Positions 1 to 7,399 of a DNA stretch of 31,643 bases are shown in pieces; the first letter of the stretch is position 1, and the number at the start of each line of letters is the position of its first letter. Both the position numbers and the translations under genes were made by a program. Below the pieces are notes generated by a model. That model did not search any database. It saw nothing but the letters and a program-made list of their open reading frames with translations, and had not been told where the DNA came from. The DNA is from an uncultured Collinsella sp. (GTDB lineage: Bacteria; Actinomycetota; Coriobacteriia; Coriobacteriales; Coriobacteriaceae): positions 1 to 31,643 of the forward strand of contig CAUBGU010000010.1 in NCBI GenBank assembly GCA_958435545.1, given 5' to 3'.

Positions 1-80
1 CGCCTTTCCTTCCATTCGTCACCTTCATTACTCCAACGACGAATTCTAGGCGGTGCCCCCTCCCTTTCAAGAGAGGGCGG

Positions 81-100
81 AGGCGGGGCATGCCCCGCCT
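81..100. repeat. Perfect 20-bp palindrome, possible terminator or leader hairpin
   Basis: The sequence AGGCGGGGCATGCCCCGCCT equals its own reverse complement. As RNA it would form a very GC-rich hairpin. No T-tract follows on either strand, so a leader or attenuator hairpin for a possible leftward gene is as likely as a terminator. Confidence 0.45.
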
Positions 101-163
101 CTTACACCACATCTCTGCGCGCTACCCAACCCGACTGGTTTAAGGCGTATTGAAGCCAATTTT

Positions 164-191
164 AATGAACATACTATAGGTTATGTTCATT
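164..191. promoter_or_regulatory. Operator-like inverted repeat AATGAACATA-N8-TATGTTCATT
   Basis: Two perfect 10-bp arms (164-173 and 182-191) are separated by 8 bp. A possible plus-strand promoter overlaps it: TTGAAG at 150-155, a 16-bp gap, then TACTAT at 172-177. The minus strand offers TATAGT at 178-173. A symmetrical site overlapping a -10 element is typical of a repressor operator, but the regulated gene is not visible. Confidence 0.45.
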
Positions 192-280
192 ATCTTTTTG
201 GATGTAAATGCTATTCACTTAGCAACAGTACTCATATTTGGCATTTTTTGTCCACCGCCATATAACTAACGCCCTATAGC

Positions 281-319
281 AGACAAAAAACAGGCCGCAG
301 CCCATCGCTGCGGCCTGTT
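281..319 (-). terminator. Rho-independent terminator of the NRAMP-related gene
   Basis: Arms AACAGGCCGCAG (289-300) and CTGCGGCCTGTT (308-319) pair perfectly around a 7-nt loop. Read leftward, the hairpin is followed by a run of T residues (complement of 285-290). It lies about 20 bp past the stop of the transporter gene. Confidence 0.85.
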
Positions 320-337
320 CGGAAGCAAAAGTGGGCG

Positions 338-1600
338 CTACGCGCCGTAGCCCATCGCTTGCAGTACAAACATGACGACCGTCAGCACCGTAATCACGCC
401 GATAGTCGCCCAAGTGAGCACGTTCCATACGCGGCCGTTGCGGTTGGCGCCCATAATGTGGCGATCCGCCGCGATAACCACCTGAAATACCAGGACTACG
501 GGCAACAGCACACCATTGATGACCTGTGAGGTCATCATAATCTGGAACAGATCGACGCCGGGCATAAGCACCAGCACGGCAGAGATACCGATGATGGCCG
601 TAATGATGCCGCGATAGACCGGGGCCTCGTCCCAGCTGCGGTCGGCACCGCGCTCCCAGCCAAATGCCTCGCAGATAGCGCTCGACGTAACGCCCGGCAG
701 CACGCAGGCAGCCAAGAAGCTCGCCGCGACCAGGCCCGAGGCAAACAGTACCGTGGACCACTGACCCGCAATAGGCTCCAACGCGCGGGCGGCATCGGCA
801 GCATCGCTAATCTGAATACCCGCCGGGAACAACACCGTACCGGTCGTGATGATAATAAAGCCGGCAATGACATCGGCGGCAAGCGAGCCGCTCACGGTAT
901 CGATGCGCTGCAGCACGATATCGTCCTCGCCCGCGTTCTTATCGACCACGTTGTTCTGCGCCAAGAAAATCATCCACGGCGCGATGGTGGTACCGATCGT
1001 TGCGACCACGAGCGACACGTAGCTGGGGTCATTTTGAATGTTAGGCACGACCAGGTCGACCGCGACCTCACCCCAGTTGGGGCCAGCCATAAACGCGGCG
1101 ACAATATAGGTCACGAACACGCAGCTCACCAGCAGCAGAATCTTCTCGATGCGCTGGAAGCTGCCCGACATGGTAAGCATCCACACCAGCAGCGCCACCA
1201 GCGGCACCGAAATGCTCGCCGGCACGCCAAAGAGGGCAAGGCCGCTGGCGATGCCCGCAAACTCCGAAATGGTCACAGCCGTGTTGGCGATCAACAGCGC
1301 CGCCATAGCAAGTACACTCTTGCGCACGCCAAAGCGCTCGCGAATGAGCGATGCCAGGCCCTTGCCCGTGACGCAGCCGCAGCGCGCCGCGGTCTCCTGC
1401 GTCACGATGAGCAGCACAGTCATGACGGGAAGCATCCAGAGCATCTTGTAGCCATAGCTGGCACCCGCGCTGGAATACGTTGCAATGCCGCCGGCGTCAT
1501 TGCCCGAAAGCGCCGCCAGCAGACCGGGACCCATAGCGCCAAAGATGGCCGCGATGGTCAACTTTTGCTTGGTGCCCGACTTTTGCTTGGTATTTTGCAC
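338..1600 (-). CDS. NRAMP-related divalent metal transporter, probably Mg-type
   Basis: A 420-residue, largely hydrophobic protein of the SLC11/NRAMP fold, moving divalent cations across the cytoplasmic membrane. The helix-1 motif, DPGN in Mn/Fe transporters, reads DAGG (35-38) after GPGLLAALSGN. In helix 6 the usual A-x-x-M-P-H becomes TTIAPW (204-209), so the metal-binding Asn and Met are absent. Family knowledge: loss of that Met/Asn pair marks the NRMT branch, described as Mg transporters (EleNRMT from Eggerthella lenta, also a coriobacterium). I infer Mg rather than Mn/Fe. I chose the GTG at 1600 because AGGTGG precedes it and it lies 8 bp after the stop of the MgtE-like gene; an ATG at 1663 would overlap that gene by 55 bp. 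The two genes form an operon ending in the terminator at 281-319. Confidence 0.85.
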   Translation of the reverse strand: MQNTKQKSGTKQKLTIAAIFGAMGPGLLAALSGNDAGGIATYSSAGASYGYKMLWMLPVMTVLLIVTQETAARCGCVTGKGLASLIRERFGVRKSVLAMAALLIANTAVTISEFAGIASGLALFGVPASISVPLVALLVWMLTMSGSFQRIEKILLLVSCVFVTYIVAAFMAGPNWGEVAVDLVVPNIQNDPSYVSLVVATIGTTIAPWMIFLAQNNVVDKNAGEDDIVLQRIDTVSGSLAADVIAGFIIITTGTVLFPAGIQISDAADAARALEPIAGQWSTVLFASGLVAASFLAACVLPGVTSSAICEAFGWERGADRSWDEAPVYRGIITAIIGISAVLVLMPGVDLFQIMMTSQVINGVLLPVVLVFQVVIAADRHIMGANRNGRVWNVLTWATIGVITVLTVVMFVLQAMGYGA

Positions 1601-1608
1601 GCGACCAC

Positions 1609-3453
1609 CTAACCCATGACCGACATGGTGAGCAGCACCGCAGCGGCGCAGTACGCTACGCACGAGATCATGACGGCAATAACGTTCATGGCGGTGCCCG
1701 ACGTGTTGAGGTCATGCTCGTCACGCCAGAACAGCACCATCAGGTAAATCACGGCACTCATGTTGCCAACCAGGCAAATGATGGCAGCGATATTAAAGCA
1801 CCCGGTAAAGAGTTGCTCCTCAAACATGGGCGCATCGGGGAACGCAGCGGTGCGCACCAGCTGGGCGCACAGATAGGTCACGAGTGACAGAATCAGGCCC
1901 ATGCCCGTGCTCTGGAAGAAGAACCCCAGATACGGCTTGGGCTCGTCGTCGTGACCGTCATACTCCAGGAAGTAGTTCTTGACGAACGACACCATACGCG
2001 AGGCAGCCAGCAACACGAGCGGCATGGCGCACATGGGGAACACCACCAAATGCGCGGAGCCCAGCGCCGTCCCCAGCACCGTTGCCATGATGCACGAGGC
2101 GATGCCCCACACGACGACCCAGTACTGACGATGCACGAACCAGCTGAGCACGTTCGTCGAGTCGTCCGACGCGCTATCGCCCGAGCCGACACCGGCGATC
2201 TGCAGGTCCTCCTGATGCTCCTCGGCAATAACGTCCATGGCGTCGTCGAAGGTCACGATGCCCAGGATATGACGGTTCTCGTCGCAGACAGGGATGGCAA
2301 CCAGGTCGTACTTGGTCATCTCGTCCGTCACGTCTTCCTGGTCCTCGTCGGGCGACACGTAGACCAGATCGCGATAGGCAAGCTGGCCCAGCGTGGCGTC
2401 GCGGTCGGCCACGATCAGCGTGCGCAGCGAAAGCACGCCCGTCAGCATGCCACTCGGATCCTCGGTATAGACGTAGTAGACGCTCTCAAAGTCCTCGTCG
2501 AGTTTGCGAATCGCCTCGATGGCGTCGCCGACCGTCGCCGTGGCGGGCAGGGAGACAAACTCCGAGGTCATGATGCGACCGGCGGTGTTGTCCTCGTAGC
2601 CCAGCAGATTACGAATCGCCTTCTCCTCCTTGACGCCCATCAGGCGCAGGAGCTTCTCGGCCTTCTCATAATCGAGCTCGTCGATCAGGTCGGCAGCGTC
2701 GTCCGGGTCCATCATGGCCAGCATCGACGATGCGTCGGTATCGGACAGGCCCTCGAGCATCTCGGTCATGAGCTCGTCGTCATCGAACTCCGAGATGGCC
2801 TCGGCGGCCTGTGCCGTATCGAGCTGCGCGAACACCTGCGCGCGCAGGCGCGGGTCGAGCTGCTCGATGATGTCAGCGATGTCGGCAGGATGCAGCTCGC
2901 CAAGCGTCTTGTGCGACACCGAGAGCTGGATGTTCTTAGTCGAGCGATCGAGCAGGTCCATGTAAGACCAGGCGATAATGTCCTCGCTGAGCGGCTTGCC
3001 CAGGTGCTTCATAAAGCCCTCGACGACATGCTCGAGTGTGGGGCTGATTGCGCGCAGCAGACCGCGGGCGCCGACCTCGGCACCCAGCAGGCGCAGCTGA
3101 TTTTCACCCGACATGGAAAACTTGATGTCGTTGACGCGCACGACCTTCATGCCCTGCGTGTCGACAATCTGCTTGTTGAGCACGTCGCGGGCAAGCAAGA
3201 GTTCGGTCGGCTGCAAGTACGAAAAACGGATTTCGGTGGCCGACGTCTTAAGGTGTACACCCGTCTCGTCGATACGGTCGACCCATTTGCGCCAGCTGAT
3301 CATAAACGGCGTCTTGCCGGGTCCGCGGAACGCGAGCGACGTCACGTGCGGAAAAACTTCGCCGGTAGCAATACCAAAATCGTTGACCACGCCGAGCTTT
3401 TCGCCGTCGACGTCCAAGACCGGCAATTTGAGCATCTCACTCAGATAATTCAA
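1609..3453 (-). CDS. PRC/MgtE_N/CBS-domain membrane protein, MgtE-like
   Basis: A 614-residue protein. Residues 1-165 look like two PRC-barrel-type modules (LPVLDVDGEKLG near the start, then ARDVLNKQIVDTQGMKVV). Residues 183-285 form an acidic helical MgtE_N domain (LHPADIADIIEQLDP, then MDPDDAADLIDEL). A CBS pair spans about 290-415 (TAGRIMTSEFVSLPATATV). Five hydrophobic segments fill 443-614. In MgtE channels the N and CBS domains sense cytosolic Mg. The membrane part here does not resemble the usual MgtE pore helices, so this may be a sensor or partner of the adjacent NRAMP-related transporter rather than a channel. The start is a TTG at 3453 with GGGGAG five bases upstream. An ATG at 3435, just after a possible leader ORF, is the alternative. 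Confidence 0.8.
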   Translation of the reverse strand: MNYLSEMLKLPVLDVDGEKLGVVNDFGIATGEVFPHVTSLAFRGPGKTPFMISWRKWVDRIDETGVHLKTSATEIRFSYLQPTELLLARDVLNKQIVDTQGMKVVRVNDIKFSMSGENQLRLLGAEVGARGLLRAISPTLEHVVEGFMKHLGKPLSEDIIAWSYMDLLDRSTKNIQLSVSHKTLGELHPADIADIIEQLDPRLRAQVFAQLDTAQAAEAISEFDDDELMTEMLEGLSDTDASSMLAMMDPDDAADLIDELDYEKAEKLLRLMGVKEEKAIRNLLGYEDNTAGRIMTSEFVSLPATATVGDAIEAIRKLDEDFESVYYVYTEDPSGMLTGVLSLRTLIVADRDATLGQLAYRDLVYVSPDEDQEDVTDEMTKYDLVAIPVCDENRHILGIVTFDDAMDVIAEEHQEDLQIAGVGSGDSASDDSTNVLSWFVHRQYWVVVWGIASCIMATVLGTALGSAHLVVFPMCAMPLVLLAASRMVSFVKNYFLEYDGHDDEPKPYLGFFFQSTGMGLILSLVTYLCAQLVRTAAFPDAPMFEEQLFTGCFNIAAIICLVGNMSAVIYLMVLFWRDEHDLNTSGTAMNVIAVMISCVAYCAAAVLLTMSVMG

Positions 3454-3469
3454 TGGTGCTCCCCATCAT
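3437..3469 (-). CDS. Possible 10-codon leader ORF upstream of the MgtE-like gene
   Basis: ATG at 3469 follows a strong GGAGG (minus strand, 3478-3474) at four bases and encodes MMGSTIELSE before a TGA. It overlaps the TTG start of the MgtE-like gene in another frame and stops one base before an in-frame ATG of that gene at 3435. This layout suggests translational coupling or a regulatory leader peptide. It could also reflect a single-base error at the start of the larger gene, since both frames read naturally there. Confidence 0.35.
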   Translation of the reverse strand: MMGSTIELSE

Positions 3470-3476
3470 TATTCCT

Positions 3477-3505
3477 CCGGACGCGACCGCGCGTGCGGCG
3501 TCCGG
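3477..3505 (-). promoter_or_regulatory. GC-rich hairpin abutting the Shine-Dalgarno site
   Basis: Arms CCGGACGC and GCGTCCGG (8 bp) enclose a 13-base loop that can pair further. On the minus strand the last two G residues of the hairpin are the first two of the GGAGG used by the leader ORF, so folding would partly hide that site. Confidence 0.45.
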
Positions 3506-3749
3506 GGGCTTCTGGATATGTATACGCATGCGCGGGCGGCACGCCGCTCGACGCTTACACCCCGTGCATGCGCAAAAAGCACCTGCATGGGGTCATCGAC
3601 TGTATGGTCGAGGTTTGGATTTCACCTGTAACCTTTCTCTTGACCCTCATTAACCGCAGTAACTATAGCATCAGCATCGCCCTGCGGCATCGAATTTATG
3701 CGCTGCACATTGCAGGCATACCAAACGCTGACGCATCCGTGACATAGCT
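3506..3749 (-). promoter_or_regulatory. Structured leader region of the metal-transport operon
   Basis: There is no gene here. A strong hairpin spans 3560-3592: outer arms CCCC/GGGG, inner TGCA/TGCA and GTGC/GCGC, and a five-base T loop on the minus strand. A possible -10 (TATAGT, minus strand, 3667-3662) lies about 200 bp before the start codon, with no convincing -35. A long structured leader before an Mg-type transport operon suggests an RNA-based Mg response. I could not match it to the M-box or yybP-ykoY consensus by eye. Confidence 0.35.
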
Positions 3750-3774
3750 GTTGGGGACGTTCTTAAACGACTAC
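3750..3774 (+). repeat. Solitary REP-like half-unit
   Basis: The segment carries TTGGGGACGTTCTTAAACGA, almost identical to the half-units at 12147-12170 and 16587-16611. It lies between the MgtE-like gene and the end of the deacetylase-like gene and has no inverted partner nearby. Confidence 0.6.
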
Positions 3775-3781
3775 CCAATGA

Positions 3782-5188
3782 CTACTCTGTGGTGTCGTCG
3801 TCCTCGGCAAGTTGGGGAAACACGGCGTCCTTGGGCATGGTGACCTTCGTCAGCGAGGTGAGCTTTTTGCTCAGCGACGTGTCCGTCTTGACCAGGTCGC
3901 TGAGCGTCACGATCTTGTAGCCGTCGGCAATGAGGCCGTCGATAATCTGCGGCAGCGCCTCGAGCGTCTGCTCGGCGCATTCGTCTCTATCGGTGAGCAG
4001 CACGATATTGCCCGGCGTCACCGAATCGAGCACCGTCGAGACCTGTTCGTCGGCACCGTTTAGCAGCCAGTCGCCCGAGTCGATATTCCACGAGACCACG
4101 GCGGAGACCAGGTCCATCGCATCAATCCAGTTTTGCTCGTCAAAGGCAGCGTAGGGAGCACGCAGCAGCATCGTCTTCACGCCGGTCGTCGACTTAATCG
4201 CATCGGTGCCTTTCGTGATCTGTTCGCGTACCGCCTCACGGTCCTGACCCTTGAGCGAATCGTCGCTGTAGCTGTTGGATCCGATCTCGCACCCGGCGTC
4301 GACAATCGCCTTGGCCGTGGCAGGCGAGGCCTCGGCCGCATCGCCCGAAAGGAAGAACGTCGCGGTGACGCCCTTTTCCTTGAGCACCTGCAAGATCTGT
4401 TTGGTGGCGCCGCTCGGACCCTCGTCAAACGTCAGCGCCACGTACTTTTTGTTGCCCTTGGGTGCCACGCTGGCGCACGCAACAACGCAATCGGTGGCGG
4501 GCACAACCTCGCCGCGGTCTTGCGTCTTGCCTGACTGCTCACCAACCCACACCTCGGATCGGCCCTGGACACCCCATGTCTGCACATACTCGATAGCGCC
4601 CGTGCCCTCGACCTTGAGCTTGGGCTCGATAACCGTAGCCTGAACCTCGTGCTTCTCGTAAGTGTTACGGCCATCCTTGACCGTCACCTTCTCGCCACCC
4701 TCAAGTTCGCGGCTATCCCATTTGCCCTGCTTCACGCGCTTGCCGTCGACCTTCACCGACAGCTTTTCGCCCCCATGGCGCTTGAGCACGCTGTCATCGA
4801 CGGCCAGCAGGTCGCCTGCGTCGAAAGCGTCAGTCAACTCCTGGTCGTCGATGAGATTCTGCAGCGTAGAGCCCACACGCACCGCGATCTTCTGGCCGTT
4901 GAGCTCCACGTCCACACTGCGGTTGACGTAGCCCACGACGGCAGCGATAAACAGCACGAGCGCGCAACCCACGGCGATGAGCGCGTAGGGCAGGCGAGAC
5001 GAACGACGGGGCGTACGGCTGTTGCCGATGCGCGCACTGCGGTCGCTAAACCCGCGGCTATGGTTGAGGTACATCGCGCCGGGCTTACGGTGACGCTTGC
5101 GCTGACCGCTGGGCAGCTGCCCCAAATCGCGGCGCGCCGTCGGACGCGCACCCGAACGCTCGTTTAAGTTGGATCCGTTTTGGCGCAT
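3782..5188 (-). CDS. Membrane-anchored polysaccharide deacetylase-like protein lacking metal-site histidines
   Basis: A 468-residue protein. A basic N-terminus precedes one membrane helix at about 67-87, leaving the rest outside the cell. Residues 93-180 contain DUF348-like beta modules (VELNGQKIAVRVGSTLQNLI). A NodB-type domain spans 248-435. Its motifs are altered: TFDEGP (253-258) replaces TFDDGP, and SNSYSDDSL (304-312) stands where NHTYSHPDL is usual, so both metal-binding histidines are Asn305 and Asp309. RAPY (343-346) and DSGDW (370-374) remain, but LLTD (397-400) replaces LLHD. Peptidoglycan or polysaccharide deacetylation is therefore doubtful; a binding role or altered chemistry is possible. 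The start ATG follows GGGAGGG. The gene lies after the PRC-barrel gene across a hairpin. Confidence 0.85.
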   Translation of the reverse strand: MRQNGSNLNERSGARPTARRDLGQLPSGQRKRHRKPGAMYLNHSRGFSDRSARIGNSRTPRRSSRLPYALIAVGCALVLFIAAVVGYVNRSVDVELNGQKIAVRVGSTLQNLIDDQELTDAFDAGDLLAVDDSVLKRHGGEKLSVKVDGKRVKQGKWDSRELEGGEKVTVKDGRNTYEKHEVQATVIEPKLKVEGTGAIEYVQTWGVQGRSEVWVGEQSGKTQDRGEVVPATDCVVACASVAPKGNKKYVALTFDEGPSGATKQILQVLKEKGVTATFFLSGDAAEASPATAKAIVDAGCEIGSNSYSDDSLKGQDREAVREQITKGTDAIKSTTGVKTMLLRAPYAAFDEQNWIDAMDLVSAVVSWNIDSGDWLLNGADEQVSTVLDSVTPGNIVLLTDRDECAEQTLEALPQIIDGLIADGYKIVTLSDLVKTDTSLSKKLTSLTKVTMPKDAVFPQLAEDDDTTE

Positions 5189-5209
5189 GTGCCCTCCCCC
5201 ATAAACACA

Positions 5210-5239
5210 GCAAGCCGGAGCAACAGGTCTCCGGCTTGC
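5210..5239 (-). terminator. Hairpin between the PRC-barrel and deacetylase-like genes
   Basis: Arms GCAAGCCGGAG (5210-5220) and CTCCGGCTTGC (5229-5239) pair perfectly with an 8-base loop. Read leftward it is followed only by TGTGTTTA, a weak T-tract, so it may act as a leaky terminator or processing site. Confidence 0.55.
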
Positions 5240-5260
5240 CTCCCATCATTTGGTACGTCG

Positions 5261-6016
5261 CTATTTTGTAGCTTTTGACGAGCCTCCGCTCGCCTTTTTG
5301 TATTCGTCCTTAAAGGCCTTGAACATGCCGCGCGTCTTGCCGAGCTGCTTGCCCAGTGCGCGACTGCCCTTGTCCACGGCAACCGATCCCTTGTCGTCGA
5401 GCACCTTGGCGCCCTTTTTGACCTTGTCGCCCACCACGACGCTGGCCTCGGCGGCCTTGGCAGCCGCACCGCCCGAATACCCGAGCGACTTGACCTCGTC
5501 CGAGACGACCATCGCGCCGTTCTCGTAGCCGCGCAGCATCGTCGGCGGCACCTGCGTGTCACCAACCAAAACACTCGAAGCAGCACCGGCGGTCACATAG
5601 AATGCCTGCACGATGCCCGAGCGCGGCTTGAACTCAACGTCCGAGCAATAGCCCACGACGTCGCCCGATTCCGTGCGCACGTCCATACCGACCCAGATGA
5701 TGCAATCGTCCAGGTTGATGTCGAGGCGCTTGGCCGCAGCGGTATCGTAGGTGCCCTTGACGTCATCAACCGCGATGGCGCCCTCGTAGACACCAATGGC
5801 GTCGAGCGCTACGAATCGGTCGGGACGCTCGATCATACCCGCGATATCGGACTGGCGGACCATAAAGCCGACCACGCGCGTACCGCCCGGGGTAAAGACC
5901 GGAAAGTGAATCTTTCCGAGCTTTTTAGGGCTGCGCGGTGTGCCGTCCTTTTTGGTACGCTTGTCCTCAGTAGGCTTGCGATAGATCTTGGCGCCGACAA
6001 AATCCCCGGCGCGCAT
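5261..6016 (-). CDS. PRC-barrel domain protein
   Basis: A 251-residue soluble protein. It begins MRAGDFVGAKIYRK; a segment rich in beta strands (KIHFPVFTPGGTRVVGFMV) and a later one (GDVVGYCSDVEFKPRSGIV, about 115-135) fit the PRC-barrel fold, found in RimM-type and membrane-associated adaptor proteins. The last 60 residues are Lys/Ala/Gly-rich with no recognisable domain. The ATG overlaps the stop of the upstream YtxH-like gene by one base (TAATG), so the two are translationally coupled. The MgtE-like protein in this window also starts with PRC modules. The exact function is unknown. Confidence 0.75.
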   Translation of the reverse strand: MRAGDFVGAKIYRKPTEDKRTKKDGTPRSPKKLGKIHFPVFTPGGTRVVGFMVRQSDIAGMIERPDRFVALDAIGVYEGAIAVDDVKGTYDTAAAKRLDINLDDCIIWVGMDVRTESGDVVGYCSDVEFKPRSGIVQAFYVTAGAASSVLVGDTQVPPTMLRGYENGAMVVSDEVKSLGYSGGAAAKAAEASVVVGDKVKKGAKVLDDKGSVAVDKGSRALGKQLGKTRGMFKAFKDEYKKASGGSSKATK

Positions 6017-6405
6017 TATGCCTCGGTCGAGGGCTCCGCAGCCTCGGTATCAGCCTCGACGGCGTTCTCGACCACGACGTCGGCGGCAGGCGTCACGTTG
6101 CCGCCCGAAATGGCGTCGTTGAGCTGCTCGCGCAGCTGGTCCATGCGCTCGCGGGCCAAGTCGACCTTGGCGCGCAGGTCGTCGGTCTTGGCGTCGACCA
6201 TCGGGCCAAAGTCATTCACCGCAGCACGGGCCTCCTCGGCGCTGTGCTCGTAGGTGTCGCGCATATTGTCCCAGGCGTCGTTGGCGATATCGGCAGCCAT
6301 GGCGCGGGTCTCGGCGCCCGAGCGCGGGGCCAGAGCAACGCCGACAATAGCGCCGGCAGCGGCACCAAAAAGTGCGCCGGAGACAAAGCTGAAAGTCTTA
6401 CCCAT
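6016..6405 (-). CDS. YtxH-like small membrane-associated protein
   Basis: A 129-residue protein starting MGKTFSFVSGALFGAAAGAI. It has one Gly/Ala-rich hydrophobic segment (about 7-28), then APRSGAETR, typical of the YtxH family, and a long amphipathic helix with heptad-like character (about 40-105). It ends in an acidic Ala/Glu tail. YtxH proteins are linked to stress responses in Bacillus; their biochemistry is unclear. I chose the ATG at 6405 because AGGAGAGG precedes it; an ATG at 6411 in the same frame is nearly as good, and a longer upstream reading would begin with an Arg-rich stretch of poor quality. It is coupled to the PRC-barrel gene. Confidence 0.75.
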   Translation of the reverse strand: MGKTFSFVSGALFGAAAGAIVGVALAPRSGAETRAMAADIANDAWDNMRDTYEHSAEEARAAVNDFGPMVDAKTDDLRAKVDLARERMDQLREQLNDAISGGNVTPAADVVVENAVEADTEAAEPSTEA

Positions 6406-6422
6406 GATCATTCCTCTCCTGC

Positions 6423-6462
6423 GGGCACGTCGGTGCCCACCGTTTGAATGCTGTCCATTATA
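6423..6462 (-). promoter_or_regulatory. Promoter -10 and leader hairpin of the YtxH/PRC operon
   Basis: A perfect TATAAT lies on the minus strand at 6462-6457, about 50 bases before the start codon, with no clear -35. A small hairpin (GGGCAC-CGAC-GTGCCC, 6438-6423) sits between it and the Shine-Dalgarno site. Confidence 0.5.
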
Positions 6463-6541
6463 CCCGCAGCGCATCACTTGCCGCTCCGCTCATCTGCGTA
6501 CGGCAAAGGCGCAGGTACGTGATGGTGATAAACGCGTAGGC

Positions 6542-7375
6542 CTACTCCTGGGGCATAGCCGGCATGGCCACCGTGGCACCCGGGTCCTCGCCGGCGCCGT
6601 CCACGAGCGGCAGGCCGCCCTCATGCGCAGGTCCTGCCGGAACCGTCGCCGCACCGCCAAAGACGGCAGCGGAGGCCTCGTGGTTCTCGGCAACCGCACC
6701 CTCGGTATCAATCGCCACCTGGGGCTCGTCGTCAAAGTTGGGGACGCCTTGGGGCTCGGTGGGAACGGGCTCGGCGGTCGCATCGGCAACGGGCTCGGCG
6801 TCGACCGGCACATCGCCCTCGTCAGCGCCCTCGTCCTCGGCAGCATCTTCGCCGTTCGCAGCGGCGACGGCCTCGCGAGGATCCTTGCCCTCGGCCTCGG
6901 CGCGCATGCCCAACACCAGGTTGCGCAGACCCGCGACCGTGCCTTCCACGTCGGGGGCAGGCTGGTCGGCGTGCAGGTACGCCCAGTCCATCATAAAGGT
7001 GGCCGAAGACAGCGCACCGATGGCCAGCGCGTCGTCGGGGCACGAAAGCTCAACCTCAAAGACGCGCTCGTCGTGCTCGCTTACACGCGTGCGGCCGCAC
7101 GAGATGCTGCCGGCAAGCCCGGTCTCGTTCATGAGCTCGACCGTCACATGCTCAAGCAGATGGCAAAGCTCGGTCTGGCCCATGCAGTCCTGGAACTCGC
7201 GACCGGAATCACCCAGGCACAGGTGCTTGGCAATCGCCGGCACCAGGTAATACACGCGCGCCGTGGCCTCGATATCCTCCGAGGTCATGAGCGGCATGCC
7301 GGGGTTCACCAGCACATGCGCGCAGATCTTGTCCTCGCTGACGGTGACCTTAAGGATGTTGAACAGGCCTGCCAT
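6542..7375 (-). CDS. Stand-alone cyanophycin synthetase N-domain-like protein
   Basis: A 277-residue protein. Residues 40-125 closely follow the N-terminal domain of cyanophycin synthetase CphA1: LVPAIAKHLCLGDSG, then CHLLEHVTVEL (71-81), then GRTR (94-97) and a beta strand VFEVELSCP. In CphA1 the matching blocks read H-I-V-E-H-V-A-L-E-L and F-G-R-T-R-E, as I recall them. The HLLEH (72-76) also fits the HxxEH pattern of inverted zincins. There is no ATP-grasp or Mur-ligase domain; the rest (165-277) is acidic and Ala/Pro-rich, probably disordered. CphA1 N-domains bind the polymer and in some enzymes trim it to make primers; whether this protein is a hydrolase is inference. GGGGAG precedes the ATG, and the gene follows the CorC-type gene by 24 bases. 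Confidence 0.7.
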   Translation of the reverse strand: MAGLFNILKVTVSEDKICAHVLVNPGMPLMTSEDIEATARVYYLVPAIAKHLCLGDSGREFQDCMGQTELCHLLEHVTVELMNETGLAGSISCGRTRVSEHDERVFEVELSCPDDALAIGALSSATFMMDWAYLHADQPAPDVEGTVAGLRNLVLGMRAEAEGKDPREAVAAANGEDAAEDEGADEGDVPVDAEPVADATAEPVPTEPQGVPNFDDEPQVAIDTEGAVAENHEASAAVFGGAATVPAGPAHEGGLPLVDGAGEDPGATVAMPAMPQE

Positions 7376-7399
7376 AACTCTCCCCTACTCTTCCTTGTC

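Larger units (their letters stand above)
1..280. other. AT-rich intergenic region at the left edge
   Basis: I can support no complete gene here. The segment holds a perfect 20-bp palindrome (81-100), an operator-like inverted repeat (164-191) and a run of AT-rich DNA unlike the surrounding GC-rich genes. On the minus strand an ATG at 15 follows an AAGGTG sequence at a suitable distance, so a leftward gene may start here and run off the window; only about five codons would be visible. The two dyads would then lie in its leader and promoter. Confidence 0.4.

Noticed and set aside
3550..3660. Possible M-box Mg riboswitch
   Set aside because: A short CCATACAG match and a strong hairpin are present, but I could not place the conserved M-box core by eye; an Rfam search is needed.
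1951..3747. 598-codon plus-strand open frame opposite the MgtE-like gene
   Set aside because: It is antisense to a gene with clear PRC, MgtE_N and CBS domains.
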